DNA from: Solidesulfovibrio sp.
Lineage (GTDB): Bacteria > Desulfobacterota > Desulfovibrionia > Desulfovibrionales > Desulfovibrionaceae
DNA length: 64,000 nt
NCBI RefSeq assembly: GCF_038562415.1
Contig: NZ_JBCFBA010000009.1
Span: forward strand, 62,001 to 126,000
Direction: 5' to 3'
Position 1 is the stretch's first letter, and the number at the start of each line of letters is the position of its first letter. The position numbers were made by a program, and so were the translations under genes. Shown piece by piece: positions 1 through 8,943 of this stretch. A model generated the notes under the pieces. That model searched no databases and had not been told where the DNA came from. It saw only the letters and a program-made list of their open reading frames with translations.

Positions 1-175
1 TTCCGCGGCCGGCGCCGGGCGCGCCGGCCGCGGCTTCCTTTGCTGGCCCGCCGGGCCGTCCGTCCGCCATTTTTGTCCCACCGCGCCCGCCGCGCAACCC
101 AAAAAGCCACACTTTTGTCCGCGTTTCGTTTCCTCCGTCGGCGTAAGGACGGCATGGATTAGGGATTGTCACGAT

Positions 176-192
176 TTGGCCCGCTCCTTGCT
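176..192 (+). promoter_or_regulatory. sigma-54 (RpoN) promoter
   Basis: The sequence TTGGCCCGCTCCTTGCT matches the sigma-54 consensus TGGCACGnnnnTTGCW with one substitution. The invariant GG (178-179) and GC (190-191) are separated by exactly 10 bases. A start about 12 bases beyond the GC would fall near 203, giving a leader of about 43 nt to the 51-aa gene at 246. The activator site was not identified. Confidence 0.7.
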
Positions 193-245
193 ATTAACGT
201 AATGAACCATCGCCGCCGGCCTCGGCCGGTTATCCAGAGGAAGTC

Positions 246-401
246 ATGCGGAAAGATTCGCTTCCGGCGCCCCAGGAACGCGCCACCCCCTACCCTGTGT
301 CCCTCGTTTATACCATGTACCGCCATGGCGCGGGCTTAAGCGAACGCGAAGCCCTGGAGCGCGCCCGGGCCGCCGCCCGGCAACTGCGCCCCACGGCGTA
401 A
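246..401 (+). CDS. Small hypothetical protein (51 aa) behind a sigma-54 promoter
   Basis: This frame encodes a 51-residue hydrophilic protein that begins MRKDSLPAPQ and ends with an Arg/Ala-rich helix (about residues 33-48) containing SEREALERARAAARQL. The start is supported by GAGGAAGTC just upstream of the ATG and by the sigma-54 promoter about 55 bases upstream. No signal peptide, membrane segment or known motif is visible. The DUF362 gene begins 207 bases downstream on the same strand and could be co-transcribed. The intervening stretch holds two GC-rich inverted repeats (near 408-434 and 442-472) that could attenuate read-through. Function unknown. The frame is judged real because of its promoter and ribosome site, not homology. 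Confidence 0.55.
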   Translation: MRKDSLPAPQERATPYPVSLVYTMYRHGAGLSEREALERARAAARQLRPTA

Positions 402-608
402 CATTGTGGGCGTCCCCCTGGCACCGGGGCGCCCATGGCCGCGCCGGGGGCCCTTGCCGCCGGGCCCCCGTGACGCGTCCCCAGCCTCCTTCCCGGCCGC
501 AGGCGCGGCTTTCCGTACCCTTTCCCCCGGTTCCCGAACCGGCTATGTCCGTCCACGGGGCGAAACGCACCGGCCGGCGCCCTGGCCGCGGCCGCGAGGG
601 AGAGGAAC

Positions 609-1946
609 ATGACCGCCTACCGTCTGCATCTGCGCCGGGCCGACAGCCTGGCCACCATCCGCCGGGCCCTGGACGAGGTCCTGCCCGCCTACGCCCACGT
701 CTTCCCGGCGGACAAGGCCGCGCCGATCCTCGTCAAGCCCAACCTCAACGCCAACATGAACGCGCTGACCGGCAACACCACCGATCTGCGGCTGCTGGCG
801 GCCCTGCTCGGCTTTTTGCGCGACGCCGGGCACCGCGACGTGACCGTGGGCGAGGGGACCAATTCCGGGTATTACCGCAACGGCATCGGCGTCATCGGGC
901 GGCTCAGGGTGGACGCCCTGGCCGGGCGCTTCGGCGTGCCCGTGGTCGACCTCAACTACGCCCCGGGCCGGCCCGTGCCCTTCGCGAACGGGGTCACGGC
1001 CCAGGTGGCCGCGCCGGCCCTGGATGCCGCCCTGGTCGTGAACCTGCCCAAGCTCAAGACGCATTTCGAGGCGGGCATGTCGGTGTGCCTCAAAAATCTC
1101 ATGGGCTGCCTGGTGGGACAGGAAAACAAGAAGAAGACCCATCAGGACCTGGCCGCCAACATCGTCAACCTCAACGCCGCCCTGCGTCCCGGCCTGCACA
1201 TCGTGGACGGCCTGGTGGCCATGGAGGGCCTTGGCCCCACGCGCGGCACGCCGGTGCGCTGCGACAGGCTGGTGTTCGGCGAGGATCCCTACCTGGTCGA
1301 CGCGGCCTGCGCCCGGCTGGCCGGCTTTCCCGAGGCGGCGGTCGCGCCCCTGGCCGAGGCCCGGCGGCGGGGGCTGGTCGGCGCGGCCATGGGTGCCTTC
1401 CTGGACGGGCTCGACCTGCCGCTGGCGGCCGGCCGGCCTTTCGCCCCGCCCCGGGCCGGGCGGCTGGCCGCCTTCATCCACCATCCCCGGCGCCAGAAAT
1501 ATTTCCTGGCCGTGCGCAACATGGCCCTTTTCCGGTATCTGGCCGGCACGGACTGGTTCGGGGCGCTGTTGTTCGCCACGGGCCTGCGCCAGGACGTCTT
1601 TTGCCGCGACGAGCTGCGCCTGGAGGGGCTGGGCCTGGAGGCGGCGGCCTGCGACGGCTGCGGGATCTGCCGGGATTTCTGCCCGTCGGGACTGGACCCG
1701 GCGGCGGTGGCCGAGGCCGGCGGGCAGGCCGACTGCCTGGGCTGCCTGTACTGCTTCGCGGTCTGTCCGCGAAGGGCCCTGCGCTTTCACGGCGAGATGG
1801 GCTTTTTCGCCGAGCAGGTGCGCCAATACGAGGGGCACCTGCGGGCCCTGGGCCGCGCGAGGGGGGCAACGGACGGGGAAGGGGCTGAACAGGGGCCGGC
1901 CCGGCGCACCGCCGAGGCGCGCCGGGCCGGTTGCGGGAAGGCTTAG
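609..1946 (+). CDS. DUF362 domain protein with two C-terminal 4Fe-4S clusters
   Basis: A 445-residue protein. Residues about 35-290 form a DUF362 domain (motifs [24 protein letters not shown]). The C-terminal part carries two ferredoxin cysteine sets, [11 protein letters not shown] near 348-358 and [11 protein letters not shown] near 375-385, each able to hold a 4Fe-4S cluster. DUF362 proteins of anaerobes are presumed electron-transfer or Fe-S enzymes, and the exact reaction is unknown. No signal peptide is seen, so it is probably cytoplasmic. AGAGGAAC precedes the ATG. It lies downstream of the sigma-54-driven 51-aa gene and ends tail-to-tail with the chemoreceptor gene, overlapping it by 4 bases. 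Confidence 0.9.
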   Translation: MTAYRLHLRRADSLATIRRALDEVLPAYAHVFPADKAAPILVKPNLNANMNALTGNTTDLRLLAALLGFLRDAGHRDVTVGEGTNSGYYRNGIGVIGRLRVDALAGRFGVPVVDLNYAPGRPVPFANGVTAQVAAPALDAALVVNLPKLKTHFEAGMSVCLKNLMGCLVGQENKKKTHQDLAANIVNLNAALRPGLHIVDGLVAMEGLGPTRGTPVRCDRLVFGEDPYLVDAACARLAGFPEAAVAPLAEARRRGLVGAAMGAFLDGLDLPLAAGRPFAPPRAGRLAAFIHHPRRQKYFLAVRNMALFRYLAGTDWFGALLFATGLRQDVFCRDELRLEGLGLEAAACDGCGICRDFCPSGLDPAAVAEAGGQADCLGCLYCFAVCPRRALRFHGEMGFFAEQVRQYEGHLRALGRARGATDGEGAEQGPARRTAEARRAGCGKA

Positions 1947-3973
1947 GCGTTTCGCAGCTTGGCGATGATCTGATCCATGTCGCCGGACAGGTCGGCCAGG
2001 GCGTGCACGGCCTGGGCGGATTCGTGCATGCCCGTGCTCGTGGCTTCGACCACGTTGCTGACCTCGTTCATGGCCCGGTTGATCTCCTCGGCCGCGGCGG
2101 ACTGCTGTTCGGCCGCGGCGGCGATGCCGGCCACTTCCTGGGCGCTGGTCTCGGCCAGGGCCAGGATCTCGCGCAGCACGTCGCCGGATTTGCCGGCCAG
2201 GCTGGTGGCGTCGCCGACGGCCTGGGCGGCCTTGTCCACGTTCTGGATGTTGCCGGCCACGGACTGCTGGATGCTGACCACGGCCTGGCCCACTTCCTTG
2301 GTGGCGGTCATGGTCTTTTCGGCGAGTTTGCGGACCTCGTCGGCGACCACGGCGAAGCCGCGCCCGGCCTCGCCGGCCCGGGCGGCCTCGATGGCGGCGT
2401 TTAAGGCCAGCAGGTTGGTCTGGTCGGCGATGTCGGAGATCACGGACATGACCCGGCCGATGGCCTGTGTCTGGTCGCCGAGGGCGGCCATGGCCTCCTT
2501 GAGGGTGGCGGACACGGTGTTGACCCGGTCGATGGAGCGCATGGACTCCTCGACCACGGTGGCGCCGGACGAGGCCTTGGCCTTGGTGTCCTCGGCGGAC
2601 TGGGCGGCGCGGGAGGCGTTTTTGGCCACGTCGAGGACGGTGGAGGTCATCTGGGAGATGGCGTCCACCACCTCGCGCAGGCGGTCGCGCTGGTGGTCCG
2701 CGCCGTTGCGCACGTGTTCCACCTGGCTTTCCAACTCGCCCGAGGCGGCGATGATGCTGTCGACCACCAGGCCGAGGTTCTCGGCCGCCTCGAGCATGCC
2801 CTCCCGCTTGGCGTGTTCGGCCAGTCCCCGGGCCTTCTCGGCTTCCTGGCGGGAGACCTCGGCGCAGCGGGCCTCTTCGTTGGCCTCCTTGCTCATGGCC
2901 TCGGCCTCGGCGATCTTGGTCTTGAGCCCCGAGACCATCTTGTCCATGGCGCCGGTGAGTTCGGCCATCTCCCCGGAGAACGTCCCTTCGGCCCGGGCCT
3001 CGAGGTCGCCCCGGGAAACCTTGCGGGCGTAGTCGATGATGCGCCGCAGGGGCGAGGTCATGCCCCGGGCGGTGAAAAAGCCGGCGCCGAGCACGATCAG
3101 CGCCACCACGGTGGAGGCCGTCAGGGCGGAGTAGAGGATGGTGCGTTCGGTGGCGTCGATGGAGGCCCGGTCGCTGCCGATGAACAGCATGCCCGCGATC
3201 TTGCCGTCGGCGCCGGTCAGCGGCCAGTAGGCGGTGTTGTAGTCGCGGCCGAGGATGGTGTTGATGTTGAGGAAGCGGCCGCCTTTTTGCAGCACGGTCT
3301 CGAGGACCTTGGGGTTGTCCATGCGGGTGCCGACGGCCCGCTTGCCGTCGCGCTCGATGCTGGTGGCCACCCGGGTGTCGCCGTAAAAGATGGTGCACTC
3401 CGTGCCGAGGACCTTCTTGATCTCGTCCACGAAGGCGTTGCTGGAGGAAAGGTTGATGCCGGCGGTCACGGAGCCGACGATCTTGCCGGCCTCGTAGACC
3501 GGAAAGCCGGCCCGCAGCGAGAACTTGACGGCCGTGCCTTCCTCCAGGCCGATGGAGCCCTGGCCGGCCAGGGCCTTTTGCACGTTGATCTGGTTTTTGA
3601 CCGAATCGCCGATCTTGTCGGAATGGCTCCGGGCGACGACCACGCCGCTTGCGTCGGCGATGGTCACGAACTCGATCTTGAGTTCCCGCTGGGCCTGCTT
3701 GGCGATCTCGACGAGCTTGGCCGTGTCCTTGGCCACGATGGCGGCGGCCACGTCGGGCCGGCTGGCCAGGAGGTAGGTCACGCCCTTGACCTCCTGGCTG
3801 GTCTCCTTGAGCATGTAGTCCACGGCGTCGGCCTTGCTGTCGATCTCCTGCTGGCTCATGCGGTTGAGCCCCTGGGTGAGGTAATGGTGGACGGTCAGGG
3901 AAATGGCCAAGGTGAGGAGGGCAACGGTAAAAAGAAGCAGGGCGATGATTTTACCAGTAAGCGTCAAACGCAT
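1943..3973 (-). CDS. Methyl-accepting chemotaxis protein with periplasmic Cache domain
   Basis: A transmembrane chemoreceptor of 676 residues. It has an N-terminal membrane helix (about residues 5-27), a single-Cache-type periplasmic sensor (to about 275), a second membrane helix (about 280-300), a HAMP linker, and a long cytoplasmic signalling coiled coil with the conserved hairpin tip [19 protein letters not shown]. It would bind a small ligand and control CheA. An upstream ATG exists at 3985, but GGAGG (3979-3983 on the opposite strand) sits 5 bases before the ATG at 3973 and overlaps the upstream ATG, so 3973 is preferred. It is convergent with the DUF362 gene. The ligand cannot be deduced. 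Confidence 0.95.
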   Translation of the reverse strand: MRLTLTGKIIALLLFTVALLTLAISLTVHHYLTQGLNRMSQQEIDSKADAVDYMLKETSQEVKGVTYLLASRPDVAAAIVAKDTAKLVEIAKQAQRELKIEFVTIADASGVVVARSHSDKIGDSVKNQINVQKALAGQGSIGLEEGTAVKFSLRAGFPVYEAGKIVGSVTAGINLSSSNAFVDEIKKVLGTECTIFYGDTRVATSIERDGKRAVGTRMDNPKVLETVLQKGGRFLNINTILGRDYNTAYWPLTGADGKIAGMLFIGSDRASIDATERTILYSALTASTVVALIVLGAGFFTARGMTSPLRRIIDYARKVSRGDLEARAEGTFSGEMAELTGAMDKMVSGLKTKIAEAEAMSKEANEEARCAEVSRQEAEKARGLAEHAKREGMLEAAENLGLVVDSIIAASGELESQVEHVRNGADHQRDRLREVVDAISQMTSTVLDVAKNASRAAQSAEDTKAKASSGATVVEESMRSIDRVNTVSATLKEAMAALGDQTQAIGRVMSVISDIADQTNLLALNAAIEAARAGEAGRGFAVVADEVRKLAEKTMTATKEVGQAVVSIQQSVAGNIQNVDKAAQAVGDATSLAGKSGDVLREILALAETSAQEVAGIAAAAEQQSAAAEEINRAMNEVSNVVEATSTGMHESAQAVHALADLSGDMDQIIAKLRNA

Positions 3974-4292
3974 AAACGCCTCCATGAACCCGGGGCCATT
4001 CCAGGGGCCGGGCTTTTGTGAAAAACGGAACTTAGCGCGCCATGGGGTACAAGTGGCTCCCAGCTTACGCCAGAATCCGGTGCCTGCCTAGCGTTCAACG
4101 GGTTGTCGGGGCACATTTTTCAGGCACGGCACGCGAAAAAAAGTTTTTTTTCACAAGCCGGTCGGGCGAGACCCGAGGCAGGACGCGTCAGGGAACCGGC
4201 CCCGGCCCGCAGACCCCCGGCAGGAACACGGGCCGGGCCGCCGGGACGGCCAAGGGGCGATGGAGTGGCAAACGGGGCGGAAAACCGAAAGG
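3974..4292. other. Non-coding stretch upstream of the chemoreceptor
   Basis: This 319-base gap contains the upstream region of the chemoreceptor gene and the 3' flank of the SH3 lipoprotein gene. No convincing gene, promoter of known class or repeat was seen. A self-complementary A-run/T-run (about 4136-4152) could form a weak AT hairpin, but it lacks the GC stem of an intrinsic terminator. Confidence 0.5.
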
Positions 4293-4592
4293 TCAGGGGC
4301 CGACGAAGCGGCGGAGCACATAGCCCTCGCGGCCCGAGGCCAGGGCGCGCACCTGCAGCCAGCCATGGATTTCCGGCGTCAGCACGGCCACCTTGTCGCC
4401 GTCATGCAGGTCCTCGAGCACCGCGCAGGTCTGGCTCGGGCATTCCAGCAGGTTGAGCAGGGCCGCCCGCACCGTGAACACCGTGGCCGGATCGGCCGGG
4501 GCCACGGCCTGGCCGCGGCCGGCGCAGCCGGCCAGGCCGGCCAGCAGGAAAACCGTCATGGCGGCGCGCGCCGCGATCGAGGAGTTGCGCAT
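4293..4592 (-). CDS. SH3-domain lipoprotein
   Basis: A 99-residue exported lipoprotein. The start MRNSSIAARAAM is followed by a hydrophobic segment and the lipobox LAGC, so Cys after the cut would be acylated. The remaining ~75 residues look like a bacterial SH3 (SH3b) fold, with VRAALLNLLECPSQTC, LHDGDKVAVL, GWLQVRAL and GYVLRRFV. Such domains often bind peptidoglycan or peptides in the cell envelope. GGAGG lies 7 bases before the ATG at 4592, which rules out the longer frame from 4676. A 19-base perfect dyad lies about 60 bases upstream and may control it. The two cysteines in ECPSQTC might form a disulfide (inference). Confidence 0.75.
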   Translation of the reverse strand: MRNSSIAARAAMTVFLLAGLAGCAGRGQAVAPADPATVFTVRAALLNLLECPSQTCAVLEDLHDGDKVAVLTPEIHGWLQVRALASGREGYVLRRFVGP

Positions 4593-4652
4593 CACCACGC
4601 CTCCTTGGCCCGGTCCGTCCGCGTCCGGAGGGGGCAGGAAATTTTTTTTGAA

Positions 4653-4671
4653 AATAGGAATCATTCCTATT
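4653..4671. promoter_or_regulatory. 19-bp perfect dyad, Fur-box-like
   Basis: AATAGGAATCATTCCTATT is a perfect 9-1-9 inverted repeat. It lies about 60 bases upstream of the SH3-lipoprotein start codon. Its core GGAATCATTCC resembles the Fur-family core GAATnATTC. No T-tract follows on either strand, so a terminator is unlikely. The binding protein is inferred only. Confidence 0.45.
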
Positions 4672-4718
4672 GCCATCAGGCGGCAAAAAGCGCATCTTGC
4701 CTAGGCCGGCCAGCGCCG

Positions 4719-5072
4719 TCAGTTGCCCTCGAAGGTGCGCATGCGTTTTTCCCTGGCCCGGCGGGTGTCCTGGGAAGGGCATTGGCACACGGCCGCGGCG
4801 GCGTCGTAGGGGCTGTCGGCCGACACCCCGCCGGGCCCGACGTAGACGAGTTTCGCCGGGTCGGGCTGGCTCAGGGCATACTGGCCGGGATTGGCGGCGC
4901 AGGAGCCGCAGGTGATGGTCCAGGTGTTGTAGCCGCTCATGGCCACGCGGGCGACGCAGCAATCGCCGTAGGGATCGATCTGCTGGGCCGGGGCGGGGCG
5001 GCCGCCCAGGCACAGGGCCACGGCCGCGGCCGCGAACAACAGGACGGGACGGAGGCGGACCGGCTTGGGCAT
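4719..5072 (-). CDS. Secreted cysteine-rich hypothetical protein
   Basis: A 117-residue protein with a clear Sec signal peptide (MPKPVRLRPVLLF, then a hydrophobic core ending near AQQ). The mature part carries six cysteines arranged as CC, CxxC (TCGSC) and CxC (CQC), suggesting disulfides or metal binding in the periplasm. The start at 5072 is chosen because GGGAGG lies just upstream and because the signal peptide begins there; the longer frame from 5363 is rejected. It diverges from the peroxiredoxin gene (209-base gap). No family is recognised. Confidence 0.65.
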   Translation of the reverse strand: MPKPVRLRPVLLFAAAAVALCLGGRPAPAQQIDPYGDCCVARVAMSGYNTWTITCGSCAANPGQYALSQPDPAKLVYVGPGGVSADSPYDAAAAVCQCPSQDTRRAREKRMRTFEGN

Positions 5073-5280
5073 GTATCCTCCCTGGCAAGGACCCGGGTTG
5101 TGGCATGCGCGAAACCTAGCCGGTCCGGTCGGCCTTGTCCACAGGGCCCGGCCGGCTCGGGCGCGAGGCGAAGGCGCGCCCGGGAGGGGGCTTTCCTTGC
5201 CAATCCTCCCCGGGCGGTCCATATACGGGTAGGAAACGAAACCGGGCTCGCCCGGAAACCCCAACAACGAGGTCTCACCC

Positions 5281-5925
5281 ATGCACGAACACGCGTACGA
5301 CGAAGAATGCTGCGTCGAGGTTCCCGAAGCGACGGTCGGCCAGGAAGTCGTGGATTTCTCCATGAAGGTCTATGATCCGACGGAAGGCTTTTTCGGCGAG
5401 ATGTCGATGGAAGCCAACCGGGAAGCCGGCAAGTGGACGATCCTGTTCTTCTATCCGGCCGATTTCACCTTCGTGTGCCCCACCGAGCTGGCCGACCTGG
5501 CCAGCAAGCACGAGGAGCTGGCCAAGATGGGCTTCGAGGTCTTCTCCGTGTCCACGGACACCGAATTCGCCCACCTGGCCTGGCGCAACAGCGAAAAGCT
5601 CCTGGAAAACGTCCGCTTCAAGATGGCCGCCGACCCCAACGGCCAGGTCTCGCGCTACTTCGGCGTGTATGACGACGAATCGGGGCTGGCCCTGCGCGGT
5701 ACCTTCATCATCAATCCCGACGGCGTCCTGGTGTCCAAGGAGATCAACTTCTACAACGTCGGCCGCAACGCCGACGAACTGCTGCGCAAATGCCAGGCCA
5801 ACGTCTACCTGCGCGAAAACCCGAACGAAGCCTGTCCGGCCAAATGGACCCCCGGGGCCAAGACCCTGACCCCCTCGGAAAAGCTCGTGGGCAATGTCTA
5901 CCAGACCCTAAGCGAAATGCCCTGA
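5281..5925 (+). CDS. ahpC: AhpC-type 2-Cys peroxiredoxin
   Basis: Reduces hydrogen peroxide and organic peroxides in the cytoplasm, using a thiol or AhpF/thioredoxin-type reductant. The 214-residue protein carries the peroxidatic cysteine C66 in DFTFVCPTE and the resolving cysteine C185 in NEACPAKW, both in the positions typical of typical 2-Cys enzymes. The N-terminus adds an unusual 15-residue leader with a CC pair (C10-C11), which could bind metal or serve as an extra redox site. GAGG lies 8 bases before the ATG. No reductase partner is adjacent, and a strong terminator follows directly, so it appears to be a single-gene unit. It protects an anaerobe during oxygen exposure. Confidence 0.95.
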   Translation: MHEHAYDEECCVEVPEATVGQEVVDFSMKVYDPTEGFFGEMSMEANREAGKWTILFFYPADFTFVCPTELADLASKHEELAKMGFEVFSVSTDTEFAHLAWRNSEKLLENVRFKMAADPNGQVSRYFGVYDDESGLALRGTFIINPDGVLVSKEINFYNVGRNADELLRKCQANVYLRENPNEACPAKWTPGAKTLTPSEKLVGNVYQTLSEMP

Positions 5926-5945
5926 CCCACGCGTCCGTCGTGCCG

Positions 5946-5983
5946 GCCCGCTCCCGAAGCCTCGGGGGCGGGCTTTTTTTTTT
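5946..5983 (+). terminator. Intrinsic terminator of ahpC
   Basis: A 12-base stem (GCCCGCTCCCGA with TCGGGGGCGGGC, one mismatch) is followed by ten T residues. It starts 20 bases after the ahpC stop codon. Confidence 0.9.
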
Positions 5984-6154
5984 GTTCGGGCCGCCGTTTG
6001 ACGGCGACGCGGTATTGGCCTAAGGCACGACCAGACCAATGGAAAGGGAAGAAAGGCTAATGCGACTCCCGTCATGCAAGGGACCGATGGAGTATGCGTT
6101 CCATTGGTTCGGGCCGCTGTAGCACGGCAGGACGACAAGGCGTTACACACGGAC

Positions 6155-7141
6155 ATGACGGAAAAGCGACTGTACGGCATCGATGTCCTCAAGGCGGTGT
6201 GCTGCTTTTCCGTCGTCCTCTTGCATGCCGTTGCCTACAGAGTGGAAAGCTTCGATGGCACCGCTTCCTGGATGCTGGCCAACGTTATCAGTTCGGCCAC
6301 GCGCGAGGCCGTGCCCGTCTTTTTCATGGTCAGCGGCGCCCTCGTTTTGCGTCGGGACATCCCCTCGTATGCCGGGTATTTTCTCAAAATCGCCAGGAAT
6401 TATACCGTTCCGTTGCTTGGCGGGCTCGCCGCCTACAAGCTGTTGGCCGTAAGCCAGGGCGATCCCACGCCGCTGCTCGACGGCGTCGTCTACAACGTCC
6501 GGCGAAGCCTGGCCTTCCATCTCTGGTTCATGTGGACGTTTCTGGGGCTGGCGCTGGTGGCGCCGCTGTTGCGGCCCATGGTGGCCCGGCCGGAAAGCCG
6601 GCGCCTGTTCCTGGGGCTGTGGCTGCTTTTTTGCATCGTCCAGCCGTGGCTTGGCCGCATCGACGTGGCCTTGCCCGTGGACAACATGCTGTTCGTGCTC
6701 CACACCGGCTACTACGTGGCCGGCTATGCCCTGCTTGCCGCCAACCGGCGGGTGCCCGCCGGCTGGCTGCTCTTCCTGTGCGGGCTGGCCGTGGGCGCCA
6801 CGGCCTGGCTGACCTGGCGCGCCGCCCTGGAGACCGGCCTGCTGTCGCCGCTTTATTACGAGGGGCCGTCGCCCTTCCTGGTCCTGTACAGCGCCTGCGC
6901 CTTCCTGCTGTGCCGCGACCTGCCCGCCGGACCGTTCCCCAGGCTGCTCGCGGCCGTTTCCGGGGCGACGTTTACCGTCTACATCTACCACGTCCTGGCC
7001 CTGTCCCTGGCCGGCAGGCTCTTCGGCCCGACCACGCTGGCCATGCGGCTGCTGGTCCATGCGCCCCTGGCCTTTCTCGCCTGCCTGGCCCTGGACGCCG
7101 TGGGCCGGCGCATTCCGGGCCTGCGCGTGTTTTTCCGGTAG
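6155..7141 (+). CDS. Acyltransferase-3 family membrane protein
   Basis: A polytopic inner-membrane protein of 328 residues with about ten hydrophobic helices. The acyltransferase-3 signature is seen at the start (YGIDVLKAVCCFSVVLLHA, the conserved His in helix 1, and RxxVPVFFMVSGALV). These enzymes move acyl groups, usually acetyl, from CoA across the membrane to surface sugars. MTEKRLYGID at 6155 is chosen over the in-frame ATG at 6074 because the family normally starts a few residues before the first helix. No strong ribosome site is visible. It is convergent with the MBOAT/AlgX-like operon, so acylation genes cluster here. Acceptor unknown. Confidence 0.85.
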   Translation: MTEKRLYGIDVLKAVCCFSVVLLHAVAYRVESFDGTASWMLANVISSATREAVPVFFMVSGALVLRRDIPSYAGYFLKIARNYTVPLLGGLAAYKLLAVSQGDPTPLLDGVVYNVRRSLAFHLWFMWTFLGLALVAPLLRPMVARPESRRLFLGLWLLFCIVQPWLGRIDVALPVDNMLFVLHTGYYVAGYALLAANRRVPAGWLLFLCGLAVGATAWLTWRAALETGLLSPLYYEGPSPFLVLYSACAFLLCRDLPAGPFPRLLAAVSGATFTVYIYHVLALSLAGRLFGPTTLAMRLLVHAPLAFLACLALDAVGRRIPGLRVFFR

Positions 7142-7160
7142 GGAAGGGCCGGGACGCGGG

Positions 7161-7739
7161 CTAGCCGGCGTCGGCGGCAAAGACGGCCAGGACCTCGTGG
7201 CGCGCCCCGGCCGGGGCGAGGATCGAACGCCACAGCGTGAAGGCCGCGACCGGGAAGGTCGGCCAGGCCGCTTCGGAAACGAGCCGCAACGCGCCGGGCC
7301 AGTCCCGGCCGCGCCCCGCGTCGCGGATCCTGGCCAGGGTCAGGTGGGGGCGGTAGGGCTTGGGGTCCGGGGGGAAGCCCAGGGGAACCAGGGCGGCCTC
7401 CACGGCCGCGGCCAGGGCCCGGCATTGGGGCGCGCCGTCGGCAAGCCCCGCCCAGGCCACGCGCGGCCGGGTCATGTCCGGGAAAAAGCCGCCCCCGCCG
7501 CAGCGCAGGGAAAACGGGGCGAAGGAAACCGCCGCGAGCGCCGTGACGATGGCCCCGAGGCCCGCCGGCCCCGTCGCCGGCACGTCGCCCAGAAAGCGCA
7601 GCGTCAGGTGGACCGCCTCGGCCCGCACCGGGGAAACCCCTCCCCCGGCCAGCCCGGCCAGGGCCGCGCCCAGGCGGGCGGCCTGCTCCCGCCCCTCCCG
7701 GGGAAGGTCGATGCCGACAAAGGCGCGCACCCGTTCCAC
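7161..7739 (-). CDS. thpR: RNA 2',3'-cyclic phosphodiesterase (LigT family)
   Basis: A 192-residue member of the 2H phosphoesterase superfamily, which hydrolyses 2',3'-cyclic phosphate RNA ends and can ligate tRNA halves in vitro. Both catalytic motifs are present: VHLTLRFLG near residue 43 and PHLTLARI near residue 132. The length is normal for ThpR. It starts 18 bases after the AlgX-like gene and is probably the last gene of that operon. The functional link to polymer acetylation is not obvious, so co-transcription may be incidental. Confidence 0.9.
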   Translation of the reverse strand: MERVRAFVGIDLPREGREQAARLGAALAGLAGGGVSPVRAEAVHLTLRFLGDVPATGPAGLGAIVTALAAVSFAPFSLRCGGGGFFPDMTRPRVAWAGLADGAPQCRALAAAVEAALVPLGFPPDPKPYRPHLTLARIRDAGRGRDWPGALRLVSEAAWPTFPVAAFTLWRSILAPAGARHEVLAVFAADAG

Positions 7740-7757
7740 GGCCGGCCTTCCCGGTGC

Positions 7758-8939
7758 CTATGGCGCGGCCGGCTTGGCCGGCTTGGCCGGGAATTCCGTG
7801 AAATAGCGTTCCACGAATTCGTCGATGACCACGGCCGGCTTTTCCTTTTCGATCAGCGCCTTGTCGAAGTAGCGCACGTCGCGCGCGGTCGAGGGGTAGG
7901 GCCAGGCGTAGGTGGTCTTGTTGAAGTGCTCGGACAGGAAGGGAATCAGCTCGTGGGCGAAGGAATCCCGGAAGACCACGGCCGAGGGCCGGGCCGGGTC
8001 GTTGGTGTTCATGGAGACCGTGGGCTGGAAATAGGGGGGCACGGAATGGCTTTCGGCGGTTTCCACGGCCTTTCGCTGGAAGCGCGGCGTGAAGACGACC
8101 CGGCTTTCCGGGAAAAAGTCGCCCAAGGCCAGCATGCTGGCCAGGCCGCCGTTTAAGTTCGGCAGGATGGCGATGTCGTAATCGCCCTGGATTTCCGGTT
8201 CGAACCGGGGAAACCACCGGCCCAGGCGCTTCATGATCTGGACGTAGCCGGCAAAGGCCCCGAACGTCGTCCAGTGGGTGTCGGTGCGGTAGTAGGCCAG
8301 GGCCTGGCGCTTGACCAGGTCCATGGTCGGCCGCAGGTCCAGGACGGCGATGCCCGCCGCCTCCAGGGCGACCATCAACTGGTCGGTGCGGCTTTGGGGG
8401 CTGACCTTGTTGAATTGGCCGGGCAGGAATTCCGGGTAGACGGTGTGCTTGTTGGGCGCCACCACCACCAGGTAGCGGATGCCCCGGGCGGCCAGCCAGT
8501 CCTGGCGTTCCCGGTAGACGTCCACCCAGCGGGCGATCTGTTCCTGGCTGAACAGCCGCACCGAACGGTAATCCTGGATGACGTTGAGGTCGTTGTTTTC
8601 CTGGGACAAAAACAGCCATTCCCCCTTGCCCTTGATGACCGTCTGGTACTGGTTGGAGGAATGCAGCCAGAAGATGTCCAGGATGTTTTCCAGGCGGACC
8701 AGCAGCCTGCGGAAGCCGAAGGTTTTTTCCAGATAGCCGCGCTGCAACACGTTGAAGGACTTGAATATCTGGGAAAGCGAGGAGTCCGGCAGCGGGGTCG
8801 GGTCGTTTTCCATCAGGTAGACGTCCGGGGCCACCTGAAAAAGGTTGTCGGCCACGGGCAGGCAGATGAGCGCCAGAAACAGCAGGATGCCCAGAAGGGT
8901 GACGGCCTTGCGGGCGATCGTGGGGGACTGGACCGGCAT
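7758..8939 (-). CDS. AlgX/AlgJ-type SGNH acetyltransferase
   Basis: A 393-residue exported or membrane-anchored protein with one N-terminal hydrophobic helix (about residues 12-30). It shows the SGNH-hydrolase-like fold of AlgX and AlgJ: DTHWTTFGA supplies the Asp-His pair and FRDSFAHELIPFL supplies the nucleophilic Ser. Such proteins work in the periplasm with an MBOAT partner to transfer acetyl groups onto an exopolysaccharide. The MBOAT gene is directly upstream with a 4-base gap, which fits a two-component acetylation pair. Alginate itself is not implied, since no alginate polymerase is present in the window. Confidence 0.85.
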   Translation of the reverse strand: MPVQSPTIARKAVTLLGILLFLALICLPVADNLFQVAPDVYLMENDPTPLPDSSLSQIFKSFNVLQRGYLEKTFGFRRLLVRLENILDIFWLHSSNQYQTVIKGKGEWLFLSQENNDLNVIQDYRSVRLFSQEQIARWVDVYRERQDWLAARGIRYLVVVAPNKHTVYPEFLPGQFNKVSPQSRTDQLMVALEAAGIAVLDLRPTMDLVKRQALAYYRTDTHWTTFGAFAGYVQIMKRLGRWFPRFEPEIQGDYDIAILPNLNGGLASMLALGDFFPESRVVFTPRFQRKAVETAESHSVPPYFQPTVSMNTNDPARPSAVVFRDSFAHELIPFLSEHFNKTTYAWPYPSTARDVRYFDKALIEKEKPAVVIDEFVERYFTEFPAKPAKPAAP

Positions 8940-8943
8940 GGGC

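Noticed and set aside
543-3398. 951-codon open frame on the minus strand covering the DUF362 gene and part of the chemoreceptor
   Set aside because: Arg/Gly/Pro-rich composition, no domain, and it overlaps two well-supported genes.
4136-4152. A-run/T-run hairpin upstream of the SH3 lipoprotein end
   Set aside because: Only A-T pairs, no GC stem and no clear gene to terminate.
4653-4671. AT-rich palindrome as a terminator for the Cys-rich gene
   Set aside because: No T-tract after the stem on either strand; operator is more likely.
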